The translations under genes and the position numbers were made by a program. The notes below the pieces were generated by a model that worked only from the letters and a program-made list of their open reading frames with translations, was not told the origin of the DNA and made no database searches. 64,000 bases of DNA, from NCBI RefSeq assembly GCF_000428925.1, contig NZ_AUAW01000011.1:41730-105729 (forward strand), read 5' to 3'. Origin of the DNA: Furfurilactobacillus rossiae DSM 15814. GTDB lineage: Bacteria > Bacillota > Bacilli > Lactobacillales > Lactobacillaceae. Positions 16,421-27,394 of this stretch are shown here, one piece after another; within the stretch, counting starts at the first letter, position 1; the number at the start of each line of letters is the position of its first letter.

Positions 16421-19048
16421 ATGGCAAAAAAGTCAGCACAAGAGAGTATGGAAACGCCAATGATGAAGCAGTATCAGTCCATCAAGGATCAGTATCCTGA
16501 TGCCTTTTTGTTTTATCGAATTGGTGATTTTTACGAACTATTTAATGATGATGCAGTTAAAGGTGCCCAATTGCTCGAATTGACGCTAACTGCACGTAAC
16601 CATAATTCGGCCGATCCAATTCCAATGTGTGGGGTGCCACATCACGCTGTTCAAAATTATATTGATATTTTGGTTGATCACGGGTACAAAGTTGCCATTT
16701 GTGAGCAAATGGAAGATCCGGCCCTTGCAAAGGGCATGGTCAAGCGACAAGTTATTCAGCTGATTACGCCAGGAACGCGAATGGAAACTGGTGTCAATGG
16801 CGCGAAGGAAAATAATTATTTGGCAGGTTTTACCAAACAAGATGATCATTTTGGCTTTGCGTATGCGGATGTTTCGACGGGTGAACTGAGGACGGCCAAT
16901 CTATCAACGTTTGATACGGTGATGAATGAAGTCATGTCTGTCGAGGCTAAAGAAGTAGTTGTTGACGACACTGTGCCTGCTGAGCTGATTGATCAGTTTA
17001 AACCGCTTGGCATTTTGGTCTCTCATCAAACGGAAATCACGACCGGGGCAGAATTGAGTTTTGTGACACAGGATCTGGATGACGGTGTTGAAACGGCTGC
17101 GGTGTCCATGTTGTTGAGCTACATGGAGGGCACCCAGAAGCGGAGTCTGTCTCATTTGCAGCGCGCAATTGCATATGAACCATCCTACTATCTTAAAATG
17201 GATCATTATGCCAAACGAAATTTGGAATTGGCAACGAATATTCGTACTGGCAAAAAATCCGGTACACTTTTATGGTTGCTAGATGAAACTAAGACAGCGA
17301 TGGGTGGTCGGTTATTAAAGCAATGGTTAGATCGACCGCTGTTGTCACTGGATGAAATTAAAGCACGTCAAGACAAAGTGGATGAGTTGCTTCAACATTA
17401 TTTTGAACGCTCGAATTTACAGGATGAACTGGTCAAGGTTTACGATTTAGAACGGCTGGCTGGTCGAGTGGCGTTTGGTAGCGTGAATGGGCGAGATTTG
17501 ATCCAATTGAAGACCTCGTTGCAGCAGGTACCAAAAATCAAATATGTTTTAGAAGAGTTGGATCAAAACGTATTTGGCGATATGTTGACCGGATTAGATC
17601 CTGTTGATGATGTCGCTGAGCTGATTGATCGTGCTATCAATGATGATTCCCCAATATCAGTGACTGATGGTGGGGTCATCAAAGATGGATATGATGACCA
17701 GCTTGATGAGTATCGGGATGCAATGAAAAATGGTAAACAGTGGATTGCTGAGCTTGAAGCCAAGGAACGGCAAGCCACTGGGATCAGTACCCTTAAAATT
17801 GGGTATAACCGGGTATTTGGGTACTACATTGAAGTTACTAAGGCAAACCTTAGCAAGTTGCCTGATGATCGTTATGAGCGTAAGCAAACACTGACTAACG
17901 CGGAACGTTTTTCAACACCAGAGTTGAAGGAAAAGGAAACGTTAATTCTGGAGGCTCAGGAAAAGTCGACCGCATTGGAGTATCAACTCTTTACTAAGGT
18001 TAGGGAGGTTGTAAAGGCTGCCATTGGCCGTTTGCAACGACTAGCCAAAGCCTTGGCCAGTTTAGATGTGTTACAGAGTTTCGCTGTTGTTTCAGAAAAC
18101 TATCGTTTTGTCCGACCTGAACTGAATAACGGGCATGATTTAGAAATCGAAGACGGCCGTCATCCCGTTGTTGAAAAGGTACTCGGAAAACAGGAATATG
18201 TGCCTAATGATGTACGAATGGCTGACGATACAACAGTGTTGCTCATTACTGGACCAAACATGTCTGGGAAGAGTACTTATATGCGCCAACTGGCATTGAC
18301 CGTCGTGATGGCCCAAATGGGTTGTTTTGTACCGGCTAAATCTGCCAGTATGCCGGTGTTTGACCAAATTTTCACCAGAATCGGTGCCGCAGATGATTTA
18401 ATTTCCGGTAATTCAACATTCATGGTTGAAATGCAGGAAGCTAATGATGCGCTTATGCACGCGACCGCTAATAGTTTAATTTTATTTGACGAAATCGGCC
18501 GGGGTACTGCGACTTACGATGGGATGGCATTAGCCCAAGCGATTATCGAATATGTCCACGATCACGTTCATGCTAAAACTCTGTTCAGCACGCACTATCA
18601 TGAATTAACAGCATTAGACGAATCTTTGCATGCGTTGAAAAATATTCACGTTGGTGCGGTTGAGGAGAATGGGCAACTAGTATTTCTTCACCAAATTCAA
18701 CCAGGACCAGCTGATAAGTCTTATGGGATTCACGTGGCTAAGCTAGCGGGAATGCCGGATGGATTATTGTCTCGAGCTAGCACAATTCTGCAAGAGCTTG
18801 AGGCTAATGCGGGTGAAACACCAACTCCTGTGAATGTGGATGAACCTTTATCAGAGCCAACACCGAAACCTGCGTCAAAACGAAAGCAGACGGCAACTAG
18901 CAAACAGTTGGCGTTGTTTGAAACACCGACAATGGATCCTAAGGTTGCTGACATCATTAAAGATTTAAAACAGATGAATTTAATGGGTATGACACCGATG
19001 GATGTTATGAACAAATTTTATGATATTCAGCAAAAGCTGCAGTCATAA
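16421..19048 (+). CDS. mutS: DNA mismatch repair protein MutS
   Basis: Mismatch-recognising ATPase of 875 aa. The N-terminal mismatch domain has the Phe-x-Glu element in [11 protein letters not shown] (about residues 29-39). Connector, core and clamp domains follow, then the ATPase with Walker [10 protein letters not shown] at 611-619, LFDEIGRGT and FSTHYHEL. The C-terminus has a [10 protein letters not shown] linker and a short helical tail. The frame is open back to 16235, but ATG 16421, 10 nt after TGAGGAG, matches the family N-terminus. The next gene mutL starts 52 nt downstream, so the two are likely co-transcribed. Confidence 0.97.
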   Translation: MAKKSAQESMETPMMKQYQSIKDQYPDAFLFYRIGDFYELFNDDAVKGAQLLELTLTARNHNSADPIPMCGVPHHAVQNYIDILVDHGYKVAICEQMEDPALAKGMVKRQVIQLITPGTRMETGVNGAKENNYLAGFTKQDDHFGFAYADVSTGELRTANLSTFDTVMNEVMSVEAKEVVVDDTVPAELIDQFKPLGILVSHQTEITTGAELSFVTQDLDDGVETAAVSMLLSYMEGTQKRSLSHLQRAIAYEPSYYLKMDHYAKRNLELATNIRTGKKSGTLLWLLDETKTAMGGRLLKQWLDRPLLSLDEIKARQDKVDELLQHYFERSNLQDELVKVYDLERLAGRVAFGSVNGRDLIQLKTSLQQVPKIKYVLEELDQNVFGDMLTGLDPVDDVAELIDRAINDDSPISVTDGGVIKDGYDDQLDEYRDAMKNGKQWIAELEAKERQATGISTLKIGYNRVFGYYIEVTKANLSKLPDDRYERKQTLTNAERFSTPELKEKETLILEAQEKSTALEYQLFTKVREVVKAAIGRLQRLAKALASLDVLQSFAVVSENYRFVRPELNNGHDLEIEDGRHPVVEKVLGKQEYVPNDVRMADDTTVLLITGPNMSGKSTYMRQLALTVVMAQMGCFVPAKSASMPVFDQIFTRIGAADDLISGNSTFMVEMQEANDALMHATANSLILFDEIGRGTATYDGMALAQAIIEYVHDHVHAKTLFSTHYHELTALDESLHALKNIHVGAVEENGQLVFLHQIQPGPADKSYGIHVAKLAGMPDGLLSRASTILQELEANAGETPTPVNVDEPLSEPTPKPASKRKQTATSKQLALFETPTMDPKVADIIKDLKQMNLMGMTPMDVMNKFYDIQQKLQS

Positions 19049-19100
19049 TTTGGCCGTTACTCAAATGGAGCGGTGAAGGTTAATAAGAGGATTAAACAGT

Positions 19101-21152
19101 ATGGCAAAAATTCATGAATTACCCACTGTCCTCGCAGATCAAATTGCTGCTGGGGAAGTGGTTGAACGACCAGCATCGGTGGTAAAGGAGCTTGTTGAGA
19201 ACGCTGTTGACGCGCATGCTAAAACGATTGATGTGCTGGTTGAAGAAGCGGGACTAAAATCGATTCAAGTAGTTGATGACGGGGTTGGCATTGCGGATGA
19301 AGATGTCGAAATGGCCTTTTCACGGCATGCCACCAGCAAAATAACCTCACGTGAAGATTTGTTTCGTGTTCACTCGCTGGGCTTTCGTGGTGAAGCGTTA
19401 CCCAGTATCGCATCGGTTGCCGATGTTTGGCTAAAAACGGCGACGGGTAAGGGTGCGGGGAGTGAAGTTCACATTAAGGGCGGCGAAATTCTGACACACA
19501 CCGCCGCTCAGTCACGACCCGGAACTGAAGTAACTGTCAGCGATTTATTTTTTAATACGCCGGCACGCTTAAAATATTTAAAATCGCCACAAACAGAGCT
19601 GGCCAACATTGTGGATATTGTGGACAGACTTGCACTGGGTCACCCAGATGTCGCGTTTAGCTTAAGCCACAATGGACGTGAACTGCTACGGACAGCAGGA
19701 CGCGGAGACAGTCAGCAGGTTGTTGCAGGAATCTACGGTGTTCAAACGGCCCGCAAAATGGTGGCAATCGAAAATGAGGATGCTGATTTTAAACTGACTG
19801 GTTACGTATCGCTGCCTGAATTAACGCGTGCTTCACGTAACTACATTTCAATTTTGATTAATGGCCGTTACATTAAAAATTACCAACTGACGAAAGCGCT
19901 CATTAAAGGTTACGGTTCCAAACTGATGGTGGGACGGTATCCTATCGCCGTTCTCAATTTAACGATGGATCCGTTCTTAGTTGACGTTAACGTTCATCCA
20001 ACTAAACAGGAGGTTAGGCTAAGTAAAGAGCCTGAGCTCGCGGATTTAATTGATAAAGCGGTTTATAACCGGATTGCGCGGGAAAACCTAATTCCTGACG
20101 CTTATCAAAATTTACGTGGGGAACCAAGTCTGGATTCAAATGCTTTAGCACAGCGACTAAGCGAAGCATCGACCACTAGAAATGCGGATGTGAATGTTCA
20201 TTACGCACGGCCACAACAGGTAGCAGGACGGCAAGAACAATCGGTAGAATCATCTTCATCGGTTGTTGATCCAGCTACTGAAGCGACAAGTACAGACGAT
20301 GCTAACATTGAAACAACGTTACCAAATGCCTTACCAACACAAACATTGGCACCAGTTGTGGTGCATCATGTGGACGATATGGCGGACGCTTCAGTCGCAG
20401 CTTTCGATGCGCGTTATGCTCATGACGACACGACGCCATTTGGCGATGAAGAAGCGCCACAAGTACCAGTGCCAAACGAAGAAACGGAAATGCTGCCAAA
20501 TCAATCAACCGATAGTGACGGTCAACGCCGTTTTCCAGAATTAACTTACATTGGCCAGATGCACGGCACTTTTCTGTTTGCCCAAGCTGAAGATGGTCTT
20601 TATCTCATCGACCAGCATGCAGCTCAAGAGCGAATCAAGTATGAATACTACCGTGTCAAAATTGGTGAAGTTAGTCGTGATTTGCAAAACCTATTGGTGC
20701 CGATTGTTTTGGACTATCCGACTAGTGATGTCTTAAAGATTAATGATGCTAAGGATAAGCTCGAACAGCTGGGATTGTTTTTAGAACCGTTTGGTAACAA
20801 CAGTTTTATTGTGCGTCAGCATCCGACTTGGTTTGAAGAGGGCCAAGAAGAATCAACGATTCGTGAAATGATTGACTGGGTGCTTACTGATCATGATTTG
20901 ACGGTTGCCAAATTTCGTGTAAAAACAGCGATCATGATGAGCTGTAAGCGGTCAATTAAGGCCAATCATCATTTGGATGAACGGCAAGCCCGGGTGTTAT
21001 TACATGATTTGGCTCAGACGGAAAATCCGTTTAATTGTCCACATGGTCGGCCTGTCGTGGTTCATTTTACTAACGCTGATATGGAAAAAATGTTTAAGCG
21101 AATTCAGGATTCTCATGAATCGTGGGCAGAATTTGATGAGCATGAATTTTAG
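19101..21152 (+). CDS. mutL: DNA mismatch repair protein MutL
   Basis: Mismatch repair endonuclease of 683 aa. The N-terminal GHKL ATPase has ELVENAVDA (E30, E33, N34), DDGVGI and [10 protein letters not shown] motifs. A poorly conserved acidic linker spans about residues 335-470. The C-terminal domain carries the metal-binding endonuclease motif [12 protein letters not shown] from D504, as expected in bacteria without MutH, plus a CPHGRP motif near the end. Start ATG 19101 follows AAGAGGA. It follows mutS and precedes ruvA, as in other lactobacilli. Confidence 0.97.
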   Translation: MAKIHELPTVLADQIAAGEVVERPASVVKELVENAVDAHAKTIDVLVEEAGLKSIQVVDDGVGIADEDVEMAFSRHATSKITSREDLFRVHSLGFRGEALPSIASVADVWLKTATGKGAGSEVHIKGGEILTHTAAQSRPGTEVTVSDLFFNTPARLKYLKSPQTELANIVDIVDRLALGHPDVAFSLSHNGRELLRTAGRGDSQQVVAGIYGVQTARKMVAIENEDADFKLTGYVSLPELTRASRNYISILINGRYIKNYQLTKALIKGYGSKLMVGRYPIAVLNLTMDPFLVDVNVHPTKQEVRLSKEPELADLIDKAVYNRIARENLIPDAYQNLRGEPSLDSNALAQRLSEASTTRNADVNVHYARPQQVAGRQEQSVESSSSVVDPATEATSTDDANIETTLPNALPTQTLAPVVVHHVDDMADASVAAFDARYAHDDTTPFGDEEAPQVPVPNEETEMLPNQSTDSDGQRRFPELTYIGQMHGTFLFAQAEDGLYLIDQHAAQERIKYEYYRVKIGEVSRDLQNLLVPIVLDYPTSDVLKINDAKDKLEQLGLFLEPFGNNSFIVRQHPTWFEEGQEESTIREMIDWVLTDHDLTVAKFRVKTAIMMSCKRSIKANHHLDERQARVLLHDLAQTENPFNCPHGRPVVVHFTNADMEKMFKRIQDSHESWAEFDEHEF

Positions 21153-21240
21153 CGTGTGGTTTGACTTGGGGTGGATTTGAGTTATGACGTGCTCTTGCTC
21201 AGACCATTTAAAGTTGGCCGATGCAAACGGAGGAAAATGA

Positions 21241-21843
21241 ATGTTTGAGTATTTAATTGGTCTCGTGACGGTGGTGACGCCGGCCTATGTTGTTCTTGAA
21301 GTAAACGGGGTCGGCTATTTGCTGCAAACAGCGAACCCGTACCGGTTTCAAGAGGACCCTAAAAAGAACGTTAAAATCTACGTTTACCAAGCTGTTCGCG
21401 ATACTGACATTAACTTGTTTGGCTTTGTCGACAGTGAAGAAAAGCAGTTATTTCTAAAATTGCTTAACGTATCAGGTATCGGTCCCAAGAGTGCACTTGC
21501 CATTTTGGCAAACGAAGATCATGGTGGCCTAATCAGTGCAATTACAAATAATGATGTTAAGTATTTGACGAAGTTTCCCGGCATTGGTAAAAAGACGGCA
21601 CAACAAATTGTTTTGGATTTACAAGGAAAATTGGGCGATATTGGAATCGTTACATCAGCTACAGATGTCGAAACAGGGCCTACAGTTAATTCATCAGCCC
21701 TTCGTGATGCGTTGGCGGCGCTTAGCGCATTAGGCTACAGTGGTGCAGACGTTAAACGGGTGGCAAAAAAGCTAGATGATAATCAAACAACAAGTACGGA
21801 TGCCTATTTAAGCCAGGCCCTACGTTTGTTAACCCAAGCGTAG
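21241..21843 (+). CDS. ruvA: Holliday junction DNA helicase subunit RuvA
   Basis: Tetrameric protein that binds Holliday junctions and loads the RuvB motor. 200 aa: N-terminal OB-fold domain I (1-62), domain II with two helix-hairpin-helix motifs ([16 protein letters not shown] and [17 protein letters not shown]) and a small C-terminal RuvB-contacting domain. Start ATG 21241 behind CGGAGGAA. It should be co-expressed with mutL and ruvB, but ruvB is separated by a 187-nt interval with a duplicated sequence. Confidence 0.96.
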   Translation: MFEYLIGLVTVVTPAYVVLEVNGVGYLLQTANPYRFQEDPKKNVKIYVYQAVRDTDINLFGFVDSEEKQLFLKLLNVSGIGPKSALAILANEDHGGLISAITNNDVKYLTKFPGIGKKTAQQIVLDLQGKLGDIGIVTSATDVETGPTVNSSALRDALAALSALGYSGADVKRVAKKLDDNQTTSTDAYLSQALRLLTQA

Positions 21844-21848
21844 TATGA

Positions 21849-22012
21849 TTTAAAGAGTGATGCCGAAGCCCGGGAGAAGTTGAGCAATAACGTGAAGGTG
21901 AAGAATTCGGTGTTTTTCCGAATCATTCAGCTTCAGGTTATGCACAGACTTCTGGGTGCTAGGTGCACGTTTAAGAGAGTGGTGCCGAAGCCCGGGAGAA
22001 GTTGAGCAATAA
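21849..22012 (+). repeat. duplicated 30-nt sequence flanking two hairpins between ruvA and ruvB
   Basis: TGCCGAAGCCCGGGAGAAGT continues with TGAGCAATAA and occurs identically at 21861-21890 and 21983-22012, 122 nt apart. A less exact TTTAA(G)AGAGTG precedes both copies. Between them lie an imperfect 18-bp hairpin (about 21893-21937, loop TGTTTTT) and a TGCAC/GTGCA hairpin. Part of the spacer (ACTTCT-GGG at 21949-21957) can pair with AGAAGT and CCC in the repeat, so alternative RNA folds are possible. The second copy ends just before the ruvB ribosome site. Not recognised as a known RNA family. Confidence 0.75.
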
Positions 22013-22030
22013 ACTAGAAGGGGGACTGTT

Positions 22031-23038
22031 ATGGACGACGAGTTAATGTCAAATGAGCCTGTGGATGATCAGGAAGAGTCTTTAGAACGTTCTTTACGAC
22101 CCGCAACGTTGGCTCAATATATTGGTCAAGATACTGTCAAACATCAGTTAGAGGTCTATATTCAGGCCGCTAGCGCCCGTGAAGAATCATTAGACCACGT
22201 GTTACTCTATGGACCACCAGGTTTAGGAAAAACAACGCTTGCCATGGTAATTGCTAATGAAATGCACGTAAACATCAAAACTACTAGTGGTCCAGCAATT
22301 GAAAAGCCGGGTGACGTAATTGCCCTGTTAAACGAACTTCAGCCCGGCGATATTTTGTTCATTGATGAAATTCATCGTTTGCCAAAAATTGTCGAAGAAA
22401 TGTTGTACTCCGCAATGGAAGACTTTTTCGTTGATATTGTTGTTGGCCAAGGTCCCACAGCTCATCCGGTGCATTTTCCGCTTCCTCCATTTACTTTGAT
22501 TGGGGCGACTACGCGAGCAGGGTTACTGTCAGCGCCTTTGCGTGATCGATTCGGAATTGTGGAACATATGAACTATTATTCGACTGCTGACTTGGAAGAA
22601 ATCACGTTGCGTTCTGCCGATATCCTTGCGACTCAGATTGTTAAGGAGGGGGCTCATGAAATCGCCCGTCGTTCTCGTGGCACTCCCCGAATTGCTAATC
22701 GGCTGTTAAAACGGGTGCGGGATTTTGCTGAGGTTAGCGATCACGATGCCGTTGATGCTGAAATCGTGGATCATGCGCTAAAAGTCTTAGGCGTGGATGA
22801 TCTCGGCTTAGATGAAGTGGATTTAAAATTGTTACGAACCATGATTAAATACTATGATGGTGGGCCGGTTGGCTTGACCACATTGGCTGCAAACATTGGT
22901 GAAGAATCGGATACGATTGCTGAAGTTTATGAGCCATACCTGCTACAGATTGGCATGATCAAACGAACACCGCGGGGTCGAACCGTGACTTCGGCAGCTT
23001 ACCAACATTTAAAAATTCCCGAACCAAAAGGGGACTAA
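22031..23038 (+). CDS. ruvB: Holliday junction branch migration helicase RuvB
   Basis: AAA+ motor of the RuvAB complex, 335 aa. Walker [10 protein letters not shown] is at residues 61-69, Walker B is [10 protein letters not shown], sensor 1 lies in IGATTRAG, and the arginine finger/sensor region is in LRDRFGI and [12 protein letters not shown] winged-helix DNA-binding domain forms the C-terminus (RTPRGR). Start ATG 22031 behind AAGGGGG, 8 nt after the second copy of the repeat, so that repeat lies in the ruvB ribosome-loading region. Confidence 0.97.
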   Translation: MDDELMSNEPVDDQEESLERSLRPATLAQYIGQDTVKHQLEVYIQAASAREESLDHVLLYGPPGLGKTTLAMVIANEMHVNIKTTSGPAIEKPGDVIALLNELQPGDILFIDEIHRLPKIVEEMLYSAMEDFFVDIVVGQGPTAHPVHFPLPPFTLIGATTRAGLLSAPLRDRFGIVEHMNYYSTADLEEITLRSADILATQIVKEGAHEIARRSRGTPRIANRLLKRVRDFAEVSDHDAVDAEIVDHALKVLGVDDLGLDEVDLKLLRTMIKYYDGGPVGLTTLAANIGEESDTIAEVYEPYLLQIGMIKRTPRGRTVTSAAYQHLKIPEPKGD

Positions 23039-23052
23039 TTTGCTGGATTCGT

Positions 23053-23081
23053 TTGGCAAGCGTCGGAAAGTCTGTTACAGT
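23053..23081 (+). promoter_or_regulatory. candidate yajC promoter
   Basis: TTGGCA at 23053-23058, a 17-nt spacer and TACAGT at 23076-23081. Confidence 0.45.
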
Positions 23082-23113
23082 ACTCTACAGAATAAATGAA
23101 TGAGGTGGATAAA

Positions 23114-23578
23114 TTGGTAAGCTCTTTAACAACGACTTTAGTCGGTGCGGCTGCTCAAGGAAGTAACTTATGGAGTTCAGTACTTCTGATTGTTTTGTTT
23201 GTCGCAATCTTTTACTTTTTCATCATGCGTCCTAACCGTAAGCAACAGGATCAACGTAAGGAAATGATGAGTGGTCTTCACGTGGGTGATCGCGTGGTTA
23301 CCATTGGCGGTATGCACGGTGTGATTGATTCACTCGACAGTGCTAACAAGACGGTTACGATTGATGCAGACGGAATTTACCTTGTGTTTGACCTGCAGGC
23401 CATTCATCACGTAGAAACGCCTAAGTCAACAAGCACTGCTAAAGTTACTGACGCAGCCACGAGCAGTGTAAGTGCTTCAACAAGTGAAGCTACAAGTGCA
23501 ACTAGTGAAGCTACTAGTAGCGTTGCACAAAGTGCTGACAGTGTTGCCAGCCAAGCAACTGAAAAAGATAGTGAATAA
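23114..23578 (+). CDS. yajC: preprotein translocase subunit YajC
   Basis: Accessory subunit of the Sec translocon, 154 aa. One membrane segment (about residues 18-40, ending FFIMRPNRKQQ) is followed by the YajC domain with GDRVVTIGGMHGVI. The last about 50 residues are a low-complexity Ser/Thr/Ala/Glu tail common in lactobacilli but not in other YajC proteins. I choose TTG 23114 because GAGGTGG at 23102-23108 precedes it by 5 nt; ATG 23096 lies upstream of that site. A terminator follows. Confidence 0.88.
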   Translation: MVSSLTTTLVGAAAQGSNLWSSVLLIVLFVAIFYFFIMRPNRKQQDQRKEMMSGLHVGDRVVTIGGMHGVIDSLDSANKTVTIDADGIYLVFDLQAIHHVETPKSTSTAKVTDAATSSVSASTSEATSATSEATSSVAQSADSVASQATEKDSE

Positions 23579-23606
23579 TCGGTTTGCATAAATTGCAGAA
23601 TAAGAC

Positions 23607-23640
23607 AGGTCACACGGTGCCATCGTGTTGGCCTTTTTTA
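23607..23640 (+). terminator. terminator after yajC
   Basis: AGGTCACACG pairs with CGTGTTGGCCT (one bulge, one G-U) and is followed by T6. Confidence 0.75.
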
Positions 23641-23651
23641 TTCTGGTAAAA

Positions 23652-23665
23652 CGAACGTATGTTTG
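23652..23665 (+). promoter_or_regulatory. LexA-type operator of dinB
   Basis: CGAACgtatGTTTG matches 9 of the 10 defined positions of CGAAC-N4-GTTCG. It lies 65 nt before dinB next to a TATACA hexamer (23676-23681), a position suited to repression. Confidence 0.72.
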
Positions 23666-23729
23666 CTAAAATGGATATACAAGCAATTCATGTCGAAATC
23701 AGTCTGGGTAAAAAAGGGAGGCGAAATCG

Positions 23730-24869
23730 GTGGCCAACACGTTGTTGAAAATTCCGCTCACAGTTAATGCGGAACGGAAAATTATCCATGTTGATATGGA
23801 CGCTTTTTACGCGTCGATTGAGGAACGTGATCATCCTGAATTTCGTCATCAAGCACTGATTGTTGCTCGCAATCCACGAGAAACAGGTGGTCACGGTGTT
23901 GTGACAACGGCTAATTACGTTGCCCGAAAACTGGGTGTACATTCAGCAATGAGTGCGCAGGAAGCACAAAAACTGGCACCAAAGGCAATCTTTAAAACAC
24001 CGGATTTCACCAAGTACCGTGCTGTTTCGGCAACGATCCACCAAATTTTTCACGAATATACAGATCATATTGAACCGATTGCATTCGACGAGGCCTATTT
24101 GGATGTTACTAATAATAAGCAAGAAATTGATTCTGCAGTGACCCTAGCACATCAGCTACAGGCAGAAATTTGGGAAAAGGTTCATTTAACTTGTTCAACC
24201 GGCATTTCTTACAATAAATTTCTGGCCAAATTGGCATCTGATTTTGCCAAGCCGGTCGGTGTGACGGTCGTCTTACCCGGCGATGCAGAGGCATTTCTCT
24301 CACCTTTGCCCATTGAAAAATTTCGTGGTGTTGGCAAGAAAACGGTACCTAAGATGCATGATTTGGGTATTTTGACGGGAGCCGATCTACTGAAATGGTC
24401 GGAGGCAGATCTGATGCAAAATTTTGGCAAATTAGGGTACAGTCTCTATCGTCATGTGCGTGGCAGTGATGACCGCCCAGTCGAATGGCAACGAACGCGC
24501 AAGTCAATTGGTCGCGAAGAAACGTATGATGCACCGTTGGATAACGAGGCAGATGTCGAAACCCAATTACAATTACTTGCTACAGATTTGGTCAGTCATC
24601 TAAACAAGCAACAGCGTCATGGGAAAACGATTGTTTTAAAGGTTCGTGACGCTGATTTTAATACAATAACAAAGCGTCAAACGCAGGCTGAATATTTTGA
24701 AAATGACGCCACGGTACTTTATGAAGCGGCCCGTGAAATTTTTGATGTTACGGCCGACTTGAGTAAGGGGGTTCGGTTGCTGGGCATTACCATGACTAAC
24801 CTAGATCCGTTAACTTTTGAAAACTTAAGTTTGCCACTATATTCGTTGAATTCTGATCGGGCATTTTAA
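23730..24869 (+). CDS. dinB: DNA polymerase IV (Y family)
   Basis: Error-prone translesion polymerase, 379 aa. The catalytic palm starts with [15 protein letters not shown] and contains the second acidic pair D120-E121 in [10 protein letters not shown]. Thumb ([12 protein letters not shown]) and little-finger domains follow. The C-terminus NLSLPLY may serve as a weak beta-clamp binding motif. Start GTG 23730, about 9 nt after GGGAGG. Its upstream LexA-like box suggests SOS induction together with recA. Confidence 0.95.
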   Translation: MANTLLKIPLTVNAERKIIHVDMDAFYASIEERDHPEFRHQALIVARNPRETGGHGVVTTANYVARKLGVHSAMSAQEAQKLAPKAIFKTPDFTKYRAVSATIHQIFHEYTDHIEPIAFDEAYLDVTNNKQEIDSAVTLAHQLQAEIWEKVHLTCSTGISYNKFLAKLASDFAKPVGVTVVLPGDAEAFLSPLPIEKFRGVGKKTVPKMHDLGILTGADLLKWSEADLMQNFGKLGYSLYRHVRGSDDRPVEWQRTRKSIGREETYDAPLDNEADVETQLQLLATDLVSHLNKQQRHGKTIVLKVRDADFNTITKRQTQAEYFENDATVLYEAAREIFDVTADLSKGVRLLGITMTNLDPLTFENLSLPLYSLNSDRAF

Positions 24870-24885
24870 ATTGATTGAGTCTGCT

Positions 24886-24914
24886 TTGTGTTTAATGGCT
24901 TTTTTCGCTATACT
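24886..24914 (+). promoter_or_regulatory. nrnA promoter
   Basis: TTGTGT at 24886-24891, a 17-nt spacer and TATACT at 24909-24914. Confidence 0.65.
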
Positions 24915-24948
24915 TGCAGATACGAGATAAGTGGAGGTCCAATAAAAG

Positions 24949-25890
24949 ATGGACGTGCAAAAGGCAATTTTTGATGACATTAAACGCAAACAGACAATTA
25001 TTATTCACCGCCATCAGCGGCCAGATCCAGATGCGGTTGGCTCACAGGTTGGTTTGGCTAAAATTCTGCAACAGGCTTTTCCAGAGAAAAAAATCTTTGC
25101 GGTTGGTAAGCAAATTCCGGGATTGGCTTGGTTGGCAGAAATGGATGAAGTAGAAGATGCTCAGTTCGATTCTGCGCTCATCTTAGTGTTGGATACCGCA
25201 AACGAGCCTCGAGTGGATGATCAACGATGGCGCCGCGGTCAGGAAGTTATCAAAATAGATCACCATCCTGATGATGATCCGTTTGGTGATTTGAGCTGGG
25301 TAGAAGAGGACGCATCAAGCACGTCTGAAATGATTGTCGATTTTGCCAATCGTTTTGACCTGAAGGTGTCTAAGGAAGCAGCGAGGGTCCTTTACGCAGG
25401 AATCGTGGGCGATACCGGTCGATTCTTGTACTCGGATACGCGACCTCATACAATGATCGTAACGGCACAGCTGATGGAGACTGGTATAGATGCGGTTGCC
25501 GTTAATCAGATGGAAGACGAAATGCCTTTGCCAGTGGCTCGGTTGACCGCGTATTTGTATGATCACCTTACGATTTCTTCATCGGGTGCCGCTCATGTTA
25601 TTTTGGGCGCAGAAACGATTAAATCGTTTAATTTAGGTGATGCTGGAACTGCTAGCCTTGTCCCCATGGCTGGCAAAATTGATAGTGTCAAGACCTGGGC
25701 TATTTTTGAAGAACAAGATGATCACAGTTATCGTGTCCGTTTGCGATCCAAGGGGCCTGCCATTAGCGGTTTGGCTCGTGAACACAATGGTGGTGGTCAT
25801 CCGTTGGCCAGTGGTGCAAAGGCTAAGGATCTTGATGAAGTTAAACTGATGATTACTAAGCTTGAAACACTGACAGCTAAGGATAAGTAA
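24949..25890 (+). CDS. nrnA: bifunctional oligoribonuclease/PAP phosphatase NrnA
   Basis: DHH/DHHA1 phosphoesterase of 313 aa that degrades short RNA oligomers to mononucleotides and can dephosphorylate 3'-phosphoadenosine 5'-phosphate. Metal-binding motifs are visible in order: HRHQRPDPDAVGS (about 20-32), LVLDTANEPR, KIDHHPDDD (the DHH motif) and GDTGRF. The DHHA1 substrate domain ends with HNGGGHPLASGA. Start ATG 24949 with GTGGAGG upstream. The DEAD-box helicase gene follows after 44 nt, so the two RNA-turnover genes may form an operon. Confidence 0.93.
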   Translation: MDVQKAIFDDIKRKQTIIIHRHQRPDPDAVGSQVGLAKILQQAFPEKKIFAVGKQIPGLAWLAEMDEVEDAQFDSALILVLDTANEPRVDDQRWRRGQEVIKIDHHPDDDPFGDLSWVEEDASSTSEMIVDFANRFDLKVSKEAARVLYAGIVGDTGRFLYSDTRPHTMIVTAQLMETGIDAVAVNQMEDEMPLPVARLTAYLYDHLTISSSGAAHVILGAETIKSFNLGDAGTASLVPMAGKIDSVKTWAIFEEQDDHSYRVRLRSKGPAISGLAREHNGGGHPLASGAKAKDLDEVKLMITKLETLTAKDK

Positions 25891-25934
25891 ACGCAAATGT
25901 GAGTCGTGATGATTCACGCGTTAAAGGAGAAACA

Positions 25935-27311
25935 ATGACGGAAACATTTAAGGATTTACAGTTGCGACCGGAGTTATTGGAAGCACTGCAGGAAATTAAT
26001 TTTGTTAAGCCGACGCCAGTTCAGGCTAAGCTTATTCCTGTGATTTTAGGCGGTCGCTCTGTAGTTGGTCAGTCACAAACGGGAAGTGGGAAGACCCACG
26101 CATTCTTGCTGCCAATCTTTGATCAATTAAAGGTAGACGTTGATGAAGTACAGGCGATTATTGCGACCCCATCACGTGAACTGGCTAGCCAGATTTATGA
26201 GGACGCAAAGCAGTTGGCTGGTCATTTCAAGGATCAGATCAGAATTGCCAATTACGTTGGTGGTACTGATCGGTCGCGTCAAGAACGCCAATTAGATAAG
26301 CATCAGCCGCAAGTGGTTATTGGGACGCCAGGTCGTTTACGCGATTTCATGGAAGAACATGAACTAGATTTGCATACAGCTCATCAATTTGTAATTGATG
26401 AAGCAGATATGACGTTAGACATGGGCTTTTTAAAGGACGTGGATAAAATTGCTGGGGCCTTGCCAAAGGATCTTCAAATGATGGTCTTTTCCGCGACAAT
26501 TCCACAGAAATTGCAACCATTTTTGAAAAAATATTTGACGAACCCTGTGGTAGAAGAAATTCCTGTAACTTCAATTATCAGCCCAACAATTGATAACTGG
26601 TTGATTTCGACTAAGGGTAAACAAAAAGATGAATTAATCTACGAATTACTGACGATGGGGGAACCCTACTTAGTGTTGGTATTTTGTAATACAAAACAAC
26701 GAACTGCTGAACTTACTGCTTACCTTAAGGGACGAGGGTTAAAGGTTGCCATGATTTCCGGTGACGTACAGGCGCGTGAGCGTAAACGGGTCATGAAGCA
26801 AGTTCAAAACTTAGATTACCAATATGTGGTCGCAACTGATTTAGCGGCCCGTGGGATTGACATCAAAGGGGTATCACACGTTATTAACGATGATATTCCG
26901 CATGATCTTGATTTCTTTATTCACCGAGTGGGTCGTACAGGTCGAAATGGAATGCCCGGCATTGCAATTACGCTGTACAAGCCAGGTGAAGAAAACGAAA
27001 TTGCTGAGATCGAAAAACTTGGTGTTAAGTTTGCACCAAAGGATGTTCGTCACGGGGAAGTTGTTGATTCATACGATCGGAACCGTCGTTTCCAACGAAC
27101 GGCTACTCATGAAAAACTTGATCCGACCTTGGTTGGGATGGTCAAGAAAAAGAAAAAGAAGATTAAGCCTGGTTATAAACATCAGATTAAGACGGCCATT
27201 AAGCGGAAGGCTCAGGCGGACAAGCGAATTGAAATGCGTGAGTCGGCTCGTAGCCAGCGCCGTCAAAATCGGCGTCAAGGTGAATCTCAACGGTCAAATA
27301 GGAGCCACTAG
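25935..27311 (+). CDS. cshB: DEAD-box RNA helicase (CshB-like)
   Basis: ATP-dependent RNA helicase, 458 aa. The Q motif region (FVKPTPVQ) precedes motif I QTGSGKT at 48-54, motif II DEAD at 155-158, motif III SAT, and motif VI HRVGRTGR. The C-terminus (about 385-458) is extremely rich in Lys and Arg (KKKKKKIKPGYKHQ and RSQRRQNRR), suited to RNA or ribosome binding. Length and this basic tail point to the CshB group, active in cold and ribosome assembly; the assignment within DEAD proteins is less certain than the family. Start ATG 25935 behind AAAGGAG. Confidence 0.9.
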   Translation: MTETFKDLQLRPELLEALQEINFVKPTPVQAKLIPVILGGRSVVGQSQTGSGKTHAFLLPIFDQLKVDVDEVQAIIATPSRELASQIYEDAKQLAGHFKDQIRIANYVGGTDRSRQERQLDKHQPQVVIGTPGRLRDFMEEHELDLHTAHQFVIDEADMTLDMGFLKDVDKIAGALPKDLQMMVFSATIPQKLQPFLKKYLTNPVVEEIPVTSIISPTIDNWLISTKGKQKDELIYELLTMGEPYLVLVFCNTKQRTAELTAYLKGRGLKVAMISGDVQARERKRVMKQVQNLDYQYVVATDLAARGIDIKGVSHVINDDIPHDLDFFIHRVGRTGRNGMPGIAITLYKPGEENEIAEIEKLGVKFAPKDVRHGEVVDSYDRNRRFQRTATHEKLDPTLVGMVKKKKKKIKPGYKHQIKTAIKRKAQADKRIEMRESARSQRRQNRRQGESQRSNRSH

Positions 27312-27357
27312 TTCTGAAAGCAAGTGAGGTGTAGCTTGTTAATTTTCTGAAAACAAA

Positions 27358-27385
27358 TTGACATGCCAAGCGTGAATGCTATACT
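27358..27385 (+). promoter_or_regulatory. alaS promoter
   Basis: Consensus TTGACA at 27358-27363, a 16-nt spacer and extended -10 TGcTATACT ending at 27385. Confidence 0.85.
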
Positions 27386-27394
27386 AAAAATCAG

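Noticed and set aside
21841..22030. The ruvA-ruvB repeat pair as a CRISPR array or insertion sequence
   Set aside because: Only two copies with a 92-nt spacer that contains hairpins; no transposase, terminal inverted repeats or cas genes.
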